Notes under the pieces: model-generated
Seen by the model: only the letters and a program-made list of their open reading frames with translations
Database searches by the model: none
Told to the model about the DNA's origin: nothing
In this document: one piece after another, positions 10,897 to 20,159 of the stretch
How the letters are laid out: the number at the start of each line of letters is the position of its first letter
Numbering within the stretch: position 1 is the stretch's first letter
DNA from: Pseudomonadota bacterium
Lineage (GTDB): Bacteria; Pseudomonadota; Gammaproteobacteria; Steroidobacterales; Woeseiaceae
Reading direction: 5' to 3'
DNA length: 64,000 nt
NCBI GenBank assembly: GCA_027621915.1
Contig: JAQCAD010000014.1
Coordinates: forward strand, 16,134-80,133
Made by a program: the position numbers and the translations under genes

Positions 10897-11919
10897 ATGT
10901 TGAGCCGCATTTACGCCATCTTTCGCGCCCGTAATCTCGAATTCGTTCGCGATCGCGGATCAATGAGCTGGAACCTCATACTCCCGATTGCGCTAATGTT
11001 CGGGCTCTCATTTATTTTTAGCAACGAACGTGCTGAGTATACTGTTGGTGTGCTGCAGACGGACGCGGAGATTGTTGTTTCACGTCATCCATTTCTCGAC
11101 ACGAGATATATCGAGTTTGTCACTGTGACCGATCGTGACCAGGCCCTGCGAAAAGTATCGAGACATCAATTGGACATGCTTATTGATTTCGGTATCGAAC
11201 CGCACTACTGGGTCAACCCGGATTCCCCGAAAGGCTACTTTGTCGAGTTTGCATTACTTCAGTCCGATGAGGCCGGCGATGGCAAAATAGTCAAGTCGCA
11301 AGTTGAAGGTGACGCGGTTCGATATGTGGATTGGGTACTGCCGGGCATTCTTGGCATGAATATGATGTTCAGCTGTCTCTTTGGTGTCGGATACGTCGTT
11401 GTTCGCTATCGAAAGAACGGTTTTCTGAAAAGGTTGCGAGCGACGCCCTTGCGATCGATAGAATTTGTCATCGCGCAAGTAGCGTCCCGACTCATTCTTA
11501 TTCTCGCATTTACATCGTTTATTTTTGCCGGCACAATATTTTTCCTGGATATCCGCGTAGACGGAAGCTACCTGCTGTTGTTTCTGGTCCTTTTTATCGG
11601 CGCAATTTCGCTAATCTCGCTTGGACTGCTCATCGCAGCGAGAGTCACCAGCGAAGAACTTGCGGGTGGGCTGCTCAACATGGTGACCTGGCCGATGATG
11701 ATGTTGTCCGGAGTTTGGTTCTCGCTCGAGGCCGCCAGTGACTGGGTGCGTGATGTCGCTTCGATATTTCCTCTCACACATATATTGAATGCGGCCAGGG
11801 CGATAATGCTGGACGGTGCCGGCTTTGCAGAAATCCTGTCTCAACTGATTACCCTGATCATAATGAGCATTGTGTTTCTGGGTTTGGGTGCATTCACATT
11901 TCGCTGGCATCCGCGGTAG
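10897..11919 (+). CDS. ABC-2 type transporter permease
   Basis: This 340-residue permease has one N-terminal transmembrane helix (about 25-42), a periplasmic domain, and five helices in the C-terminal half, the ABC-2 membrane domain layout. It starts 3 bases after the ATP-binding subunit and is certainly its partner. Its TAG stop shares one base with the GTG start of tatD, so translation of all three genes is probably coupled. Confidence 0.9.
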   Translation: MLSRIYAIFRARNLEFVRDRGSMSWNLILPIALMFGLSFIFSNERAEYTVGVLQTDAEIVVSRHPFLDTRYIEFVTVTDRDQALRKVSRHQLDMLIDFGIEPHYWVNPDSPKGYFVEFALLQSDEAGDGKIVKSQVEGDAVRYVDWVLPGILGMNMMFSCLFGVGYVVVRYRKNGFLKRLRATPLRSIEFVIAQVASRLILILAFTSFIFAGTIFFLDIRVDGSYLLLFLVLFIGAISLISLGLLIAARVTSEELAGGLLNMVTWPMMMLSGVWFSLEAASDWVRDVASIFPLTHILNAARAIMLDGAGFAEILSQLITLIIMSIVFLGLGAFTFRWHPR

Positions 11920-12725
11920 TGAGCCGGCCCGTGCAACTCATTGATATCGGTGCAAACCTTACGCATGACAGCTTTGATACGGACCGCGATGACGTCATTC
12001 GACGGGCCGAAGGCGCCGGTGTTGAACGAATAGTTCTCACAGGCGCGAGCGAACAAGGAAACAAAGACGCTTTGTCGCTTGCACAGTCCAGACCGGGAAA
12101 AATGTTCTCGACAGCAGGCATGCACCCACACCATGCTGCTGACTACACGGACAGCACCCACAAGCTGATACAGGATTTTGCCAAATTCGATGAGGTAGTG
12201 GCGATCGGCGAGTGTGGCCTGGATTACTTCCGCGACCTGTCGCCCCGCAAAGATCAACGCACCGCATTTATTCGTCAACTGGACATCGCCATGGAAACCG
12301 GATTGCCCGTGTTCCTGCACCAGAGGGATGCTCATGACGATTTCGTCGAAATTCTCGAATCTCGATTGACCGGGATTTCACGTGCCGTCGCCCATTGTTT
12401 TACCGGTGATGAGGTGGCCTTACGCACCTACCTCGATATGGATCTCTACATTGGCATTACGGGCTGGATTTGCGATGAACGGCGCGGCACCCATCTGAAA
12501 GACATCATCGGCCTGATCCCTAACGACCGCTTGATGATCGAATCCGATGCGCCTTACTTGCTGCCCCGCAGTTTAAAACCAAAGCCCGATTCGCGACGAA
12601 ATGAGCCCGCGTACCTGAGAGAAGTTTTGCGCGTTGTCGCAGAGTCGCGCGGAGAATCGGAAGATCTGGTAGCCACCGATACGACCAGAAACGCTGAAAC
12701 GTTTTTCGCCCTCCCCAGGAGGTAG
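11919..12725 (+). CDS. tatD: TatD family metal-dependent 3'-5' exonuclease
   Basis: TatD-type DNase of 268 residues with a TIM-barrel amidohydrolase fold. The sequence follows E. coli TatD proper rather than YcfH: the N-terminus reads LIDIGANLTH. Further motifs are GMHPHHA, GECGLDYFRD, HCFTGDE, IGITGWICDERRG and ESDAPYLLPR. Metal ligands are expected at the glutamate in GECGLD, the later histidines and the aspartate in ESDAP. The GTG start overlaps the permease stop by one base. E. coli TatD acts on damaged DNA and is not needed for Tat export. Confidence 0.92.
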   Translation: MSRPVQLIDIGANLTHDSFDTDRDDVIRRAEGAGVERIVLTGASEQGNKDALSLAQSRPGKMFSTAGMHPHHAADYTDSTHKLIQDFAKFDEVVAIGECGLDYFRDLSPRKDQRTAFIRQLDIAMETGLPVFLHQRDAHDDFVEILESRLTGISRAVAHCFTGDEVALRTYLDMDLYIGITGWICDERRGTHLKDIIGLIPNDRLMIESDAPYLLPRSLKPKPDSRRNEPAYLREVLRVVAESRGESEDLVATDTTRNAETFFALPRR

Positions 12726-12804
12726 CATGCAATGGAAAGGTTCATGCAGTACGCATTGCCCCTTTAGCACTGATTCCTACAGGCAGAAATGTTTTGACGG
12801 GTTG

Positions 12805-13602
12805 TTAGCGCGGTACCAGCGCGACGACTCTTGCCGGTCCACCACTACCACCTTCGATTTTCATTGGCAGCGCTATAACCAGGCTTCCGACTGCGGGAAG
12901 CTCGGACAAATTTGTCAGGTTTTCCAGGTTCGATACGCCTTGCGCGGCACCGATTCGGTGAACGATAAAATCTAACGATTTTCCGTAATCGACTGAAGCG
13001 GTGTCGATCCCGATCATCGCGACGTTACGCTCTTCCGTCAGCAAGCGCACGGCATCTGCTCCGTATCCTGGAAACTGGAGATTGCTCGCATCGCCCGCCG
13101 TATCGTCGCCGAGATAGTCCATTGGATTGGGCCAGTGACGGCTCCAGTCCGTTCTGACCAATACGATGGTTCCGGCTGCAATTTCCCCATTTGCCGTTTC
13201 GAAAGCCGTAACGTCATCGACGCTCACCCGGTAGTTCCGGTCCTTTTCGGCTTGCCCGGACACGTCGATAACCACGGCCGGTGCTATTAACCTGTCAAGC
13301 GCGATTTGCGCCGTCGAAATTCCGTCGACGGCAAAATGGACCGGCGCGTCGATGTGAGTGCCGCCATGCTCCGGCGTGCAAACCGTGTAGGCCGAATAGA
13401 AATATCCCTCGCCGCTGTCACCATACGCCAACGTTTTCTTCTCAAATGATGTCGGTGATGTTGGCCAGTACAACGTGCTCTCGCCATAAGAGTGACTTAG
13501 ATCGACAAGACGATAGTTTTCCAGGTCGAACGCATGCAAGGGATTGAGCGAGAGTGCCGCAAGCACGAGAATAGTTGAGCCTCCGATCATTCGGTACCGC
13601 AT
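12805..13602 (-). CDS. exported cyclase-family protein (kynurenine formamidase-like)
   Basis: Member of the cyclase/arylformamidase family of metal-dependent hydrolases, 265 residues. The family signature HxGTHxDxPxH is present as HGGTHIDAPVHF at about residue 85-96, and LVDLSHSYG matches the N-terminal family motif. A Sec signal peptide (residues 1-25, cleaved near LHA-F) places it in the periplasm, so a role in tryptophan catabolism like cytosolic KynB is doubtful. The substrate is unknown. It is convergent with tatD, with no clear terminator in the 79-base gap. Confidence 0.86.
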   Translation of the reverse strand: MRYRMIGGSTILVLAALSLNPLHAFDLENYRLVDLSHSYGESTLYWPTSPTSFEKKTLAYGDSGEGYFYSAYTVCTPEHGGTHIDAPVHFAVDGISTAQIALDRLIAPAVVIDVSGQAEKDRNYRVSVDDVTAFETANGEIAAGTIVLVRTDWSRHWPNPMDYLGDDTAGDASNLQFPGYGADAVRLLTEERNVAMIGIDTASVDYGKSLDFIVHRIGAAQGVSNLENLTNLSELPAVGSLVIALPMKIEGGSGGPARVVALVPR

Positions 13603-13688
13603 AGGTATTCTCCAACGATGAAATAACGATGGCCGTTATTATAGGCGTGCCAGCTTAAAGCGGAGAAATCGCTTCAAAGCCTGTCCGG

Positions 13689-14255
13689 CTATTTAACCCG
13701 GTTCTGGATTTGTTCCCAGTGCGGTATGAACGCTTCGATCTTCACTTTTGCAGCGGATTTGTCCAGCTCACCAAATTCAGCATAGAGCTCATCGAGATTG
13801 CAGACCAGCTTCGGAACGCCTTTTGTGAACTTGGCACCATCGAGAAACACGATGCGTCCCGCGACCGGCACCTGCCGCACAATCTGACGTACTGCAGCGA
13901 TTCGGTCGTATAGCGCCGGTTGTGGATTGCTGAAAGTAAACCGATTCTCATCGCTAATGACTGTCCAGTCCTGCATTTTGTCGCTACCGAACACAGTACC
14001 CTGAACGTCCTTTACTTCGATGATCAAAAGACCTTGCGCGGTGAGGATGAGATGATCGATCTGAATCTCGCCCTCATCCGCCTTTGGAATAACAAGGCCC
14101 TGAATATGTTCGAATGAAATCGCGTCCAGTACGCTCTCGAGTGTGCGGACCCTCCCGCGCCTGCTGCGGATGACCAGCCAGCTAATCAGCAACGCAAGCA
14201 AGCCCGCGGGCAACATCCATGCGGCTGAAAAATCTGCTGGCAGAAGATCGGTCAT
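13689..14255 (-). CDS. membrane-anchored NERD domain protein
   Basis: Nuclease-related domain protein of 188 residues with the chosen ATG at 14255; an upstream in-frame ATG at 14306 would add 17 unlikely residues. One N-terminal transmembrane segment lies at about residues 12-28 (LPAGLLALLISWLVIR), followed by basic residues. The NERD core is seen in QIDHLILTAQGLLIIEVKD, where the Asp and the Glu-Val-Lys match the restriction-nuclease-like active site. The biological role is not established for this class. It is downstream of thrC by 88 bases on the same strand. Confidence 0.83.
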   Translation of the reverse strand: MTDLLPADFSAAWMLPAGLLALLISWLVIRSRRGRVRTLESVLDAISFEHIQGLVIPKADEGEIQIDHLILTAQGLLIIEVKDVQGTVFGSDKMQDWTVISDENRFTFSNPQPALYDRIAAVRQIVRQVPVAGRIVFLDGAKFTKGVPKLVCNLDELYAEFGELDKSAAKVKIEAFIPHWEQIQNRVK

Positions 14256-14343
14256 GATGCAGGACGTGGTTCCATTAGGTGTTTTAACGGGGGAATTGGC
14301 GTCCAAGCGTATGGCTCATACATCGCAATTGCAAACCAGCCGA

Positions 14344-15654
14344 TCACGATCCAAAACGCCGCGACAGCACACTTTCCAATGCCAGCGCAGTCGGCTCGAT
14401 TACGTCGAATCGGCGAGGTCGCGCGAGAATGCCGGCAAGTTCTGCCGGCAACGGCACCGTCGTACCAATAACAGGTTCGACAATGCTCTCGAACTTGGCA
14501 GGATGCGCGGTTGCGACCAGGATCCAGTCCTTTTCCATGCGTTCAGCCGGGTCAAGGTTTCGCCAGGCATAAGTCGCTGTGGCCGTATGCGGGCAAATAG
14601 CGAAACCAAACTCGTCGAAGTTCTGTTTAATCTGCTGCGTAATTTGACTGTCGTTTACTGAAACCGCGCGCACTTTGCCGGCTAGTTCCCTGGCTTCGCC
14701 ACCCAGTTTCCTGAGCCGCTCCATATTGCTCGGATTACCGACATCCATGGCCGATGCCAGCGTCTCGATACTGGCGCGTGGCTCCCAGGTCCCGTCGTCA
14801 AGAAAGTCGTTGATGATGCGGTTCGCATTCGTCGCGAGCACGATGTCTCCAATGGGCAGGCCGACTGCCCGGGCCAGAAAACACGCAAAGGCATTGCCAA
14901 GATTGCCGGTCGGAATAACAAAGGATGACCGTCGATCATATTTGCGAAAATGTTGCAGGCTCGCGTGCGCGTAATAAATGGCCTGCGGCAACAGGCGCCC
15001 GACGTTGATACTGTTGGCTGAACTGAATCGATATTTCGCCGACAATGCCTCATCTGCCATTGCCCCTTTCACCATCATCTGACAGTCATCGAATGATCCG
15101 TTGACCGCGAGTGACAAAACATTGTCGCTCCAGCATGTAAGCTGGTGGGCCTGCCGGTCTGAAACTCGGCCATTCGGAAACAGCACAACCACTCGCATAC
15201 CCGGACGCTCATCGAATGCGGCAGCAACGGCACCACCGGTGTCCCCCGACGTTGCAACCAGGATCGTTAGTGGTTTCTTTCGATCACCATCAAGACGGGT
15301 CAGGCATGCGGCGAGGAACTGAGCACCGATATCCTTGAATGCCGCTGTAGGCCCATGATACAGCTCAAGAAGTCCGCATCGCCCCACGGAAACCGGCAGT
15401 GGGGTCACAGGAATCGGAAAGTTGAATGTTTCGGCAATGATTTCATCGAGATCCTTTTCAAGCTCGGAGCCTCGGAAAAATGGTGTCAATAAGGTCCTGG
15501 CCGTGAGTCGAATATCGTCGGTCGATCGAAAATCCTGCGGGCCGAGGTCCGGTAGCGATTCCGGAACGAACAGTCCGCCGTCTGAAGCAATACCCAATAC
15601 CAATGCCTCATCGAGTGTTACGGGTGCGGCCCCCCTCGTGCTTCGGTACAGCAT
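14344..15654 (-). CDS. thrC: threonine synthase
   Basis: PLP enzyme converting O-phosphohomoserine to threonine. The start is the ATG at 15654, giving 436 residues beginning MLYRSTRGAAP, the usual family N-terminus. It begins two bases after the thrB stop, so translation is coupled; a longer in-frame start would run into thrB. The PLP-binding lysine is in HGPTAAFKDIGAQF. SGDTGGA and IPTGNLGNAF are cofactor-binding motifs. It is the last gene of a thrA-thrB-thrC order identical to E. coli. Confidence 0.97.
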   Translation of the reverse strand: MLYRSTRGAAPVTLDEALVLGIASDGGLFVPESLPDLGPQDFRSTDDIRLTARTLLTPFFRGSELEKDLDEIIAETFNFPIPVTPLPVSVGRCGLLELYHGPTAAFKDIGAQFLAACLTRLDGDRKKPLTILVATSGDTGGAVAAAFDERPGMRVVVLFPNGRVSDRQAHQLTCWSDNVLSLAVNGSFDDCQMMVKGAMADEALSAKYRFSSANSINVGRLLPQAIYYAHASLQHFRKYDRRSSFVIPTGNLGNAFACFLARAVGLPIGDIVLATNANRIINDFLDDGTWEPRASIETLASAMDVGNPSNMERLRKLGGEARELAGKVRAVSVNDSQITQQIKQNFDEFGFAICPHTATATYAWRNLDPAERMEKDWILVATAHPAKFESIVEPVIGTTVPLPAELAGILARPRRFDVIEPTALALESVLSRRFGS

Positions 15655-15656
15655 GT

Positions 15657-16604
15657 TCAGTCGACCATTCGTGCGCCAGGCGCATTGAGCGGGCTGATCC
15701 ATGACTGGCACTGGTAGCCCATCTTCCTGCTGGCCTGCTCCATAACGACCGCAAGGTTGGCGGCGTCATTATCCAGGCACAGCGCAAATATGCTCGGACC
15801 GCTGCCGGACAAGGAACAACCCAACGCGCCGGATTTCAAGGCCGCCTCCTGAACTGCCCGGAAACAGGGTACTGATTCAGCGCGTTGCGGTTCGATGATG
15901 ACATCCTTCAGGCACTCCGCCATTAAAGCGACATTGTTCTGCGCACAGGCAGCGATGAACCCGGCGAGATAGCCCTGTTGGGCAAGCCAAAGATCAGTTG
16001 TATAACCCTTTGCCAGCCTGTTGCGGGACTCCGCTGTATTAACCTGTAACTCCGGATGTAAGAGCACGCTGCTAACACCATCGGGAACGGGAAGCGAAAT
16101 CATCTGCGGCAACAAAACCTGGGGGCACAATACCAGACCGCCAATAAGACTTGGCGCGACGTTGTCAGCATGCAAACCGCCGCTTGCAAATTTCTCTCCG
16201 GCAAGGGCATGTACCAACAATTCCTCGACTGGCAGAGACTCATCAAGCAGCGCATTCACGGCAAACGCTGCGGCGACGGCGGATGCCGCCGAACTTCCCA
16301 TGCCCGATTGAAGTGGCACGCCTTTGTAGACAATCAATTCGATGCCCGCGCCATCCCCGGCTGCGTCCCACAACGATCTGGCCGCGAGCGACGCAGTATT
16401 TTCGTCGCTATTCCCGGAAAGATACGGGTGGATTTCGCCATCCATTCCGCGAACTTCCTTGATTACGACGCCTTGTCCCTTCGTCTTGCGTGCAGAAACC
16501 CTGTCCCCGGCACCCGCGATTGAGAGCCCCAGCATGTCGAACCCAACGGCGAGATTGCCTATCGACGCCGGCGCAAATGCCGTCACAAAATCAGAATTAC
16601 TCAT
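15657..16604 (-). CDS. thrB: homoserine kinase (GHMP family)
   Basis: Phosphorylates homoserine in threonine synthesis. It has 315 residues; the GHMP ATP-binding motif is SGMGSSAASAVAAAFAVN at about residue 97-114, and GCSLSGSGPSIFAL is the C-terminal GHMP motif. The ATG at 16604 lies 11 bases downstream of the thrA stop. An E. coli-type ThrB of this family is consistent with the bifunctional ThrA next door. Confidence 0.96.
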   Translation of the reverse strand: MSNSDFVTAFAPASIGNLAVGFDMLGLSIAGAGDRVSARKTKGQGVVIKEVRGMDGEIHPYLSGNSDENTASLAARSLWDAAGDGAGIELIVYKGVPLQSGMGSSAASAVAAAFAVNALLDESLPVEELLVHALAGEKFASGGLHADNVAPSLIGGLVLCPQVLLPQMISLPVPDGVSSVLLHPELQVNTAESRNRLAKGYTTDLWLAQQGYLAGFIAACAQNNVALMAECLKDVIIEPQRAESVPCFRAVQEAALKSGALGCSLSGSGPSIFALCLDNDAANLAVVMEQASRKMGYQCQSWISPLNAPGARMVD

Positions 16605-16615
16605 TACCCTTCACT

Positions 16616-19102
16616 TTATATGTGTATCCCATCGCCAAGAACCGCAGCCAGTTTCAACAGGTCACCGAAGACGCCACCGGCGGTCACCGCGGGACCTGCG
16701 CCAGGCCCCTGGATGACCAGAGGATTAGCCGCGTATCGTTCGGTCGAGAATTGCACAAGATTGTCAGTCAGCTTCATGTTGCTGAACGGATCGTCCGCGG
16801 GCACTTTCTGCAGGCCGACCGCTGCGTCCCCCTGGTCGTTCAAAGTCGCAACATAACGAAGCGACTTTCCATTCGCCCTCGCCGTTTCATAAAGTGACTT
16901 CATTTCCGAATCGTACTGAGAGAGATCTCGAAGGAATTCATCTACCGTTCCGTCACGCAGGTCTTCCGGAATCAGATTTTCTACGGGGAAGTCCCCTATT
17001 TCCAGATTCTGACCGAGTTCCCGAGCCAGGATAGTGAGCTTTCTTGCCACATCCATGCCGGAAAGGTCGTCTCGCGGATCGGGCTCCGTGAAGCCACTTG
17101 CTCTGGCTTCTGCAACAATTTCGGAAAACGGTTTGGTGCCATCGTAAACATTGAAGAGATACGCCAGTGTTCCCGAGAGGATGCCCTTGATTGAACGTAT
17201 GTGATCGCCCGTATCAACCAGGTCCCGAATCGTTTTGATTATCGGCAGGGCAGCGCCAACCGTCGTCTCGTACAGAAAGTGGCTGCGACCTCTCGATGCA
17301 CTCACACGCAGCGAATCGTAATAATCCTGCCCTCCGCTGAAAGCTTTCTTATTCGGCGTGACGACATGAATCCCTCTTTCCAGCCATCCCGCGTAGCGAC
17401 CGGCGATTCCTTCATCGGCTGTGCAATCGATGATGACGGCATGCGGCAGGTGGTCTGCCTGTACATGATTTGCGAAAGCTTCCATATCGACTGGCGTGCG
17501 GGAAGCTGCGATGCTGTCGCGCCAGTCGGACAGTTCAATTCTACGCTCGTCAAGAAACATCGTGCTCGAACGCGCGATCGCCCTTACCCGTATATCAAGA
17601 TTGAATTGATCGTGAAGGCGTTCCTGCTGGCGATTGATCTGGTCCAGCAATGCGCCACCAACCACACCGGCCCCGATTACGCCGACCGAAATCGTTTTCG
17701 CCGACAAATAGAAACCTGAATGTACCGCTCGCAACGCCCTGGTCACGTCTTTGGAGTCGATGACTGCCGAAATATTGCGCTCGGATGACCCTTGCGCGAT
17801 GGCACGAACGTTAACCCCGGCCCGGCCCAGGTTAGTAAAGAATCTCGCCGCAATACCAGGTGATCCGGCCATACGGTCGCCTACGACAGCGACAATGCTC
17901 TGCTCTGGCGTTACGTCCACGCTCTGGATTTGCCCGCCGGCCAATTCCTCTGCAAACGCATCACAGATCACAGCACGTGCCCTGTCAGCAAGGCTGCCAG
18001 GAATTGCGATACAAATTGAGTGTTCTGAGCTACCTTGCGAGATCAGAGTTACCGAAACACCTGCGTTCTTCAACGCCGCAAAAAGACGATCGGCAGTACC
18101 AGGCACGCCAATCATTCCGGTGCCCTCGAGGTTGACCAGGGCCATGCCCTCTATCGCCGTGATTCCCTTGATCTGGTCATCATTCGCGGTGACCGCGCCG
18201 ATGCGACTGCCAGGGTGCTCCGGATTAAAACTGTTACGAATGACGACGACAATATTGTTGTCGATCGCTGGTCCGAGCGTCTGCGGATGAATGACCTTCG
18301 CACCGAAATACGCAAGCTCCATCGCTTCGTTGTACGAAAGCGTATTGATTAACTCGGCTTCGGGAACGCGATTCGGATCCGCGCTCATGACGCCGTTAAC
18401 ATCGGTCCAGATGTCAAGTTCGTCAGCACCGGTCAGTGCAGCAAAAATAGAGGCCGAAAAATCACTTCCGTTCCGGCCAAGCGTCGTCTGCAAACCAGAC
18501 TCGTCTACAGCAATAAAACCGGTCATTACAGCAATGCCCGAGAAATCTGCCTGAATTTCCTGTGCAATTTTCCGACGCGACTCGTCCCAGATGACCGACG
18601 GTCCAAGATCACTGTGACGCACAGTTATAATCTTGCGGGCGTCGACCCAGCGTCCCGCCCGATCGCTGCCGAGCTTTGCCTCCAGATGGGCGGCCAAAAG
18701 ACGTGCGGACCAGATTTCGCCGTATCCGGCTATGACGTCACGGCTGCGCTGAGGCGCCGATTTCACCATTACGATCGCCCTGAGAAGGTCACCTATATCG
18801 CCGGCGTCCTTATCCCACTGGTCGAGCAATGCGACCAGTGCATCCCCGCCAACCAGTTGTTTTGCCGTGTCTGAATAACGGGCACCGATTTCGTTTAGCT
18901 TGGCTCGGTATCGGCTGTCATCCCGCTCTGCCAGGCCGCACAAACCGAGCAAGTCGTTGGTCATGCCGCCCATTGCGGACACCACGACACCGATTTTGGC
19001 GTTTGGCATTGCGGCGATGATTTTCGCAACTCGCCCGAAGCAGCCGGCATCAGCGAGGCTGCTGCCGCCGAATTTGTGAATTTTCCAGATATTGCCCGAC
19101 AT
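16616..19102 (-). CDS. thrA: bifunctional aspartate kinase / homoserine dehydrogenase I
   Basis: Catalyses the first and third steps from aspartate to threonine. The start at 19102 (MSGNIWKIHKFGGSSLADAG) gives 828 residues, against 820 in E. coli; an upstream ATG at 19156 would add a spurious hydrophobic leader. Aspartokinase occupies about 1-300 with KFGGSS and TTLGRNGSDFSA. A pair of ACT domains lies at about 310-460. Homoserine dehydrogenase follows from about 465 with the NAD(P) motif VGVIGAGVVGG and the catalytic lysine region TPNKKAFSG. The ACT domains imply threonine feedback. No thr leader peptide with Thr/Ile codon runs is evident in the short gap to the tRNA gene. Confidence 0.97.
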   Translation of the reverse strand: MSGNIWKIHKFGGSSLADAGCFGRVAKIIAAMPNAKIGVVVSAMGGMTNDLLGLCGLAERDDSRYRAKLNEIGARYSDTAKQLVGGDALVALLDQWDKDAGDIGDLLRAIVMVKSAPQRSRDVIAGYGEIWSARLLAAHLEAKLGSDRAGRWVDARKIITVRHSDLGPSVIWDESRRKIAQEIQADFSGIAVMTGFIAVDESGLQTTLGRNGSDFSASIFAALTGADELDIWTDVNGVMSADPNRVPEAELINTLSYNEAMELAYFGAKVIHPQTLGPAIDNNIVVVIRNSFNPEHPGSRIGAVTANDDQIKGITAIEGMALVNLEGTGMIGVPGTADRLFAALKNAGVSVTLISQGSSEHSICIAIPGSLADRARAVICDAFAEELAGGQIQSVDVTPEQSIVAVVGDRMAGSPGIAARFFTNLGRAGVNVRAIAQGSSERNISAVIDSKDVTRALRAVHSGFYLSAKTISVGVIGAGVVGGALLDQINRQQERLHDQFNLDIRVRAIARSSTMFLDERRIELSDWRDSIAASRTPVDMEAFANHVQADHLPHAVIIDCTADEGIAGRYAGWLERGIHVVTPNKKAFSGGQDYYDSLRVSASRGRSHFLYETTVGAALPIIKTIRDLVDTGDHIRSIKGILSGTLAYLFNVYDGTKPFSEIVAEARASGFTEPDPRDDLSGMDVARKLTILARELGQNLEIGDFPVENLIPEDLRDGTVDEFLRDLSQYDSEMKSLYETARANGKSLRYVATLNDQGDAAVGLQKVPADDPFSNMKLTDNLVQFSTERYAANPLVIQGPGAGPAVTAGGVFGDLLKLAAVLGDGIHI

Positions 19103-19206
19103 GAATAACGATCCTGCCTGCCACACAAAAGCCGCTAATAGTAGCGGCAGCAGCAAGGCTCGTCTGCTGTTTTATTTGAAATCAATTGGTGCGCCTGAAC
19201 GAAAAA

Positions 19207-19281
19207 TGGTGGGGCGTGAAGGATTTGAACCTTCGACCAGTCGGTTAAAAGCCGAATGCTCTACCACTGAGCTAACGCCCC
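19207..19281 (-). tRNA. tRNA-Lys (anticodon UUU), CCA encoded
   Basis: Read on the minus strand the sequence folds as a cloverleaf. The acceptor stem is GGGGCGT with ACGCCCC, the D arm has GCTC...GAGC, and the anticodon loop is CTTTTAA with TTT at positions 34-36. The T arm is GAAGG-TTCAAAT-CCTTC, followed by discriminator A and an encoded CCA. A T-run directly after CCA (TTTTT) may end the transcript, although thrA follows on the same strand. The anticodon makes it a substrate of MnmA (3299-4438). Confidence 0.96.
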
Positions 19282-19319
19282 GTACAGGGTTCAGACGAGA
19301 TGCCGAAAATGCCGGCGGG

Positions 19320-19347
19320 ATAATACCTAACCATCCATAAATAACAA
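19320..19347 (-). promoter_or_regulatory. probable sigma70 promoter of tRNA-Lys
   Basis: On the minus strand TTGTTA (19347-19342) and TATTAT (19325-19320) are separated by 16 bases, upstream of the tRNA gene. Predicted transcription would begin about 30 bases before the mature 5' end, leaving a short leader for RNase P processing. Confidence 0.5.
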
Positions 19348-19362
19348 CCCAATTACGGGAGT

Positions 19363-20142
19363 TCAGCGATTCTCGCTGTCCATTCGCTCCAGGCGTTGAA
19401 CGGCAAGTCTGGCCGCAGTGGAATCAGCATGATCATCACGAACTTTTACAAGGGCCGCTCGAGCACCGTCCCAACGACCCAACTCGTAATTGCTGTAGCC
19501 AATTTTCAGCAACGCATCCGGGACTTTGCGGGACCGGGGGTACGCACTCAGGACCCTTTGAAACTGAATCAGTGCCTCTTCAAAGTTGGCCGTCACGTAA
19601 TAGGTCTCTGCCAGCCAGTATTGAGCATTATCGATCAACTGGCTGTTCGGAAATGTGACCAGAAACTGTCGAAAAGCATTGCCCGCGGTGACGTACTGTT
19701 GTTGTTTAAGCAATTCGAACGCCGCTTCGTAGTTCTCCCGATCAGAACCACCCGGAACCGGCAACTGACCAACTGGCGCGGAATTCGCAGCTTGATCCAG
19801 GGCAGGACGCGCCTGTTGATTCATTTCGAGCTGGCGAACGCGATCATCCAGATCGACATAGAGATCGCGTTGACGATCAGATGTGCTGGCAGATCCGTGC
19901 TCAAGTGTTTCGATTCGGCCGCGGATGTCCGACGTCTCACGCTGCAATTCATCGACCTGAACGGTCAGGTCGATCAGACTGCCACTGGCGAGCACGCGCT
20001 CAAGCGCATCCAGACGACGATCCAGATCGTCAAGCCTGTCAAGAACAGGATCCCGCTGGGGCGGTTGCGGCGACATTAGCTCGCACCCGGTCAGCAGCAG
20101 GAACGCGCTCAGTACGCTTAATACCAGCTTTGTGCTATTCAC
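19363..20142 (-). CDS. cpoB: Tol-Pal system coordinator CpoB (YbgF), with a lipobox
   Basis: Periplasmic partner of TolA that in E. coli coordinates peptidoglycan synthesis by PBP1B with outer-membrane constriction. It has 259 residues: an N-terminal signal, a coiled-coil trimerisation region at about 35-105, a linker, then three TPR repeats from about 135. The signal ends LLLTGCELM, a good lipobox with cysteine 20, so this homologue is probably a lipoprotein, unlike soluble E. coli CpoB. It lies 17 bases after pal and is the last gene of the tol-pal run. Confidence 0.94.
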   Translation of the reverse strand: MNSTKLVLSVLSAFLLLTGCELMSPQPPQRDPVLDRLDDLDRRLDALERVLASGSLIDLTVQVDELQRETSDIRGRIETLEHGSASTSDRQRDLYVDLDDRVRQLEMNQQARPALDQAANSAPVGQLPVPGGSDRENYEAAFELLKQQQYVTAGNAFRQFLVTFPNSQLIDNAQYWLAETYYVTANFEEALIQFQRVLSAYPRSRKVPDALLKIGYSNYELGRWDGARAALVKVRDDHADSTAARLAVQRLERMDSENR

Positions 20143-20159
20143 TGCGGGACTCGCGGGCG

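Noticed and set aside
14143..14661. 172-residue plus-strand frame
   Set aside because: Covers the 3' end of thrC and NERD start in antisense; no supporting features.
19092..19340. Open frame whose product reads GREGFEPSTSRLKAECSTTELTPR
   Set aside because: This is the well-known translation of a tRNA gene antisense strand, here the tRNA-Lys at 19207-19281.
19396..20079. 227-residue plus-strand frame
   Set aside because: Antisense to cpoB, which has signal, coiled coil and TPR features.
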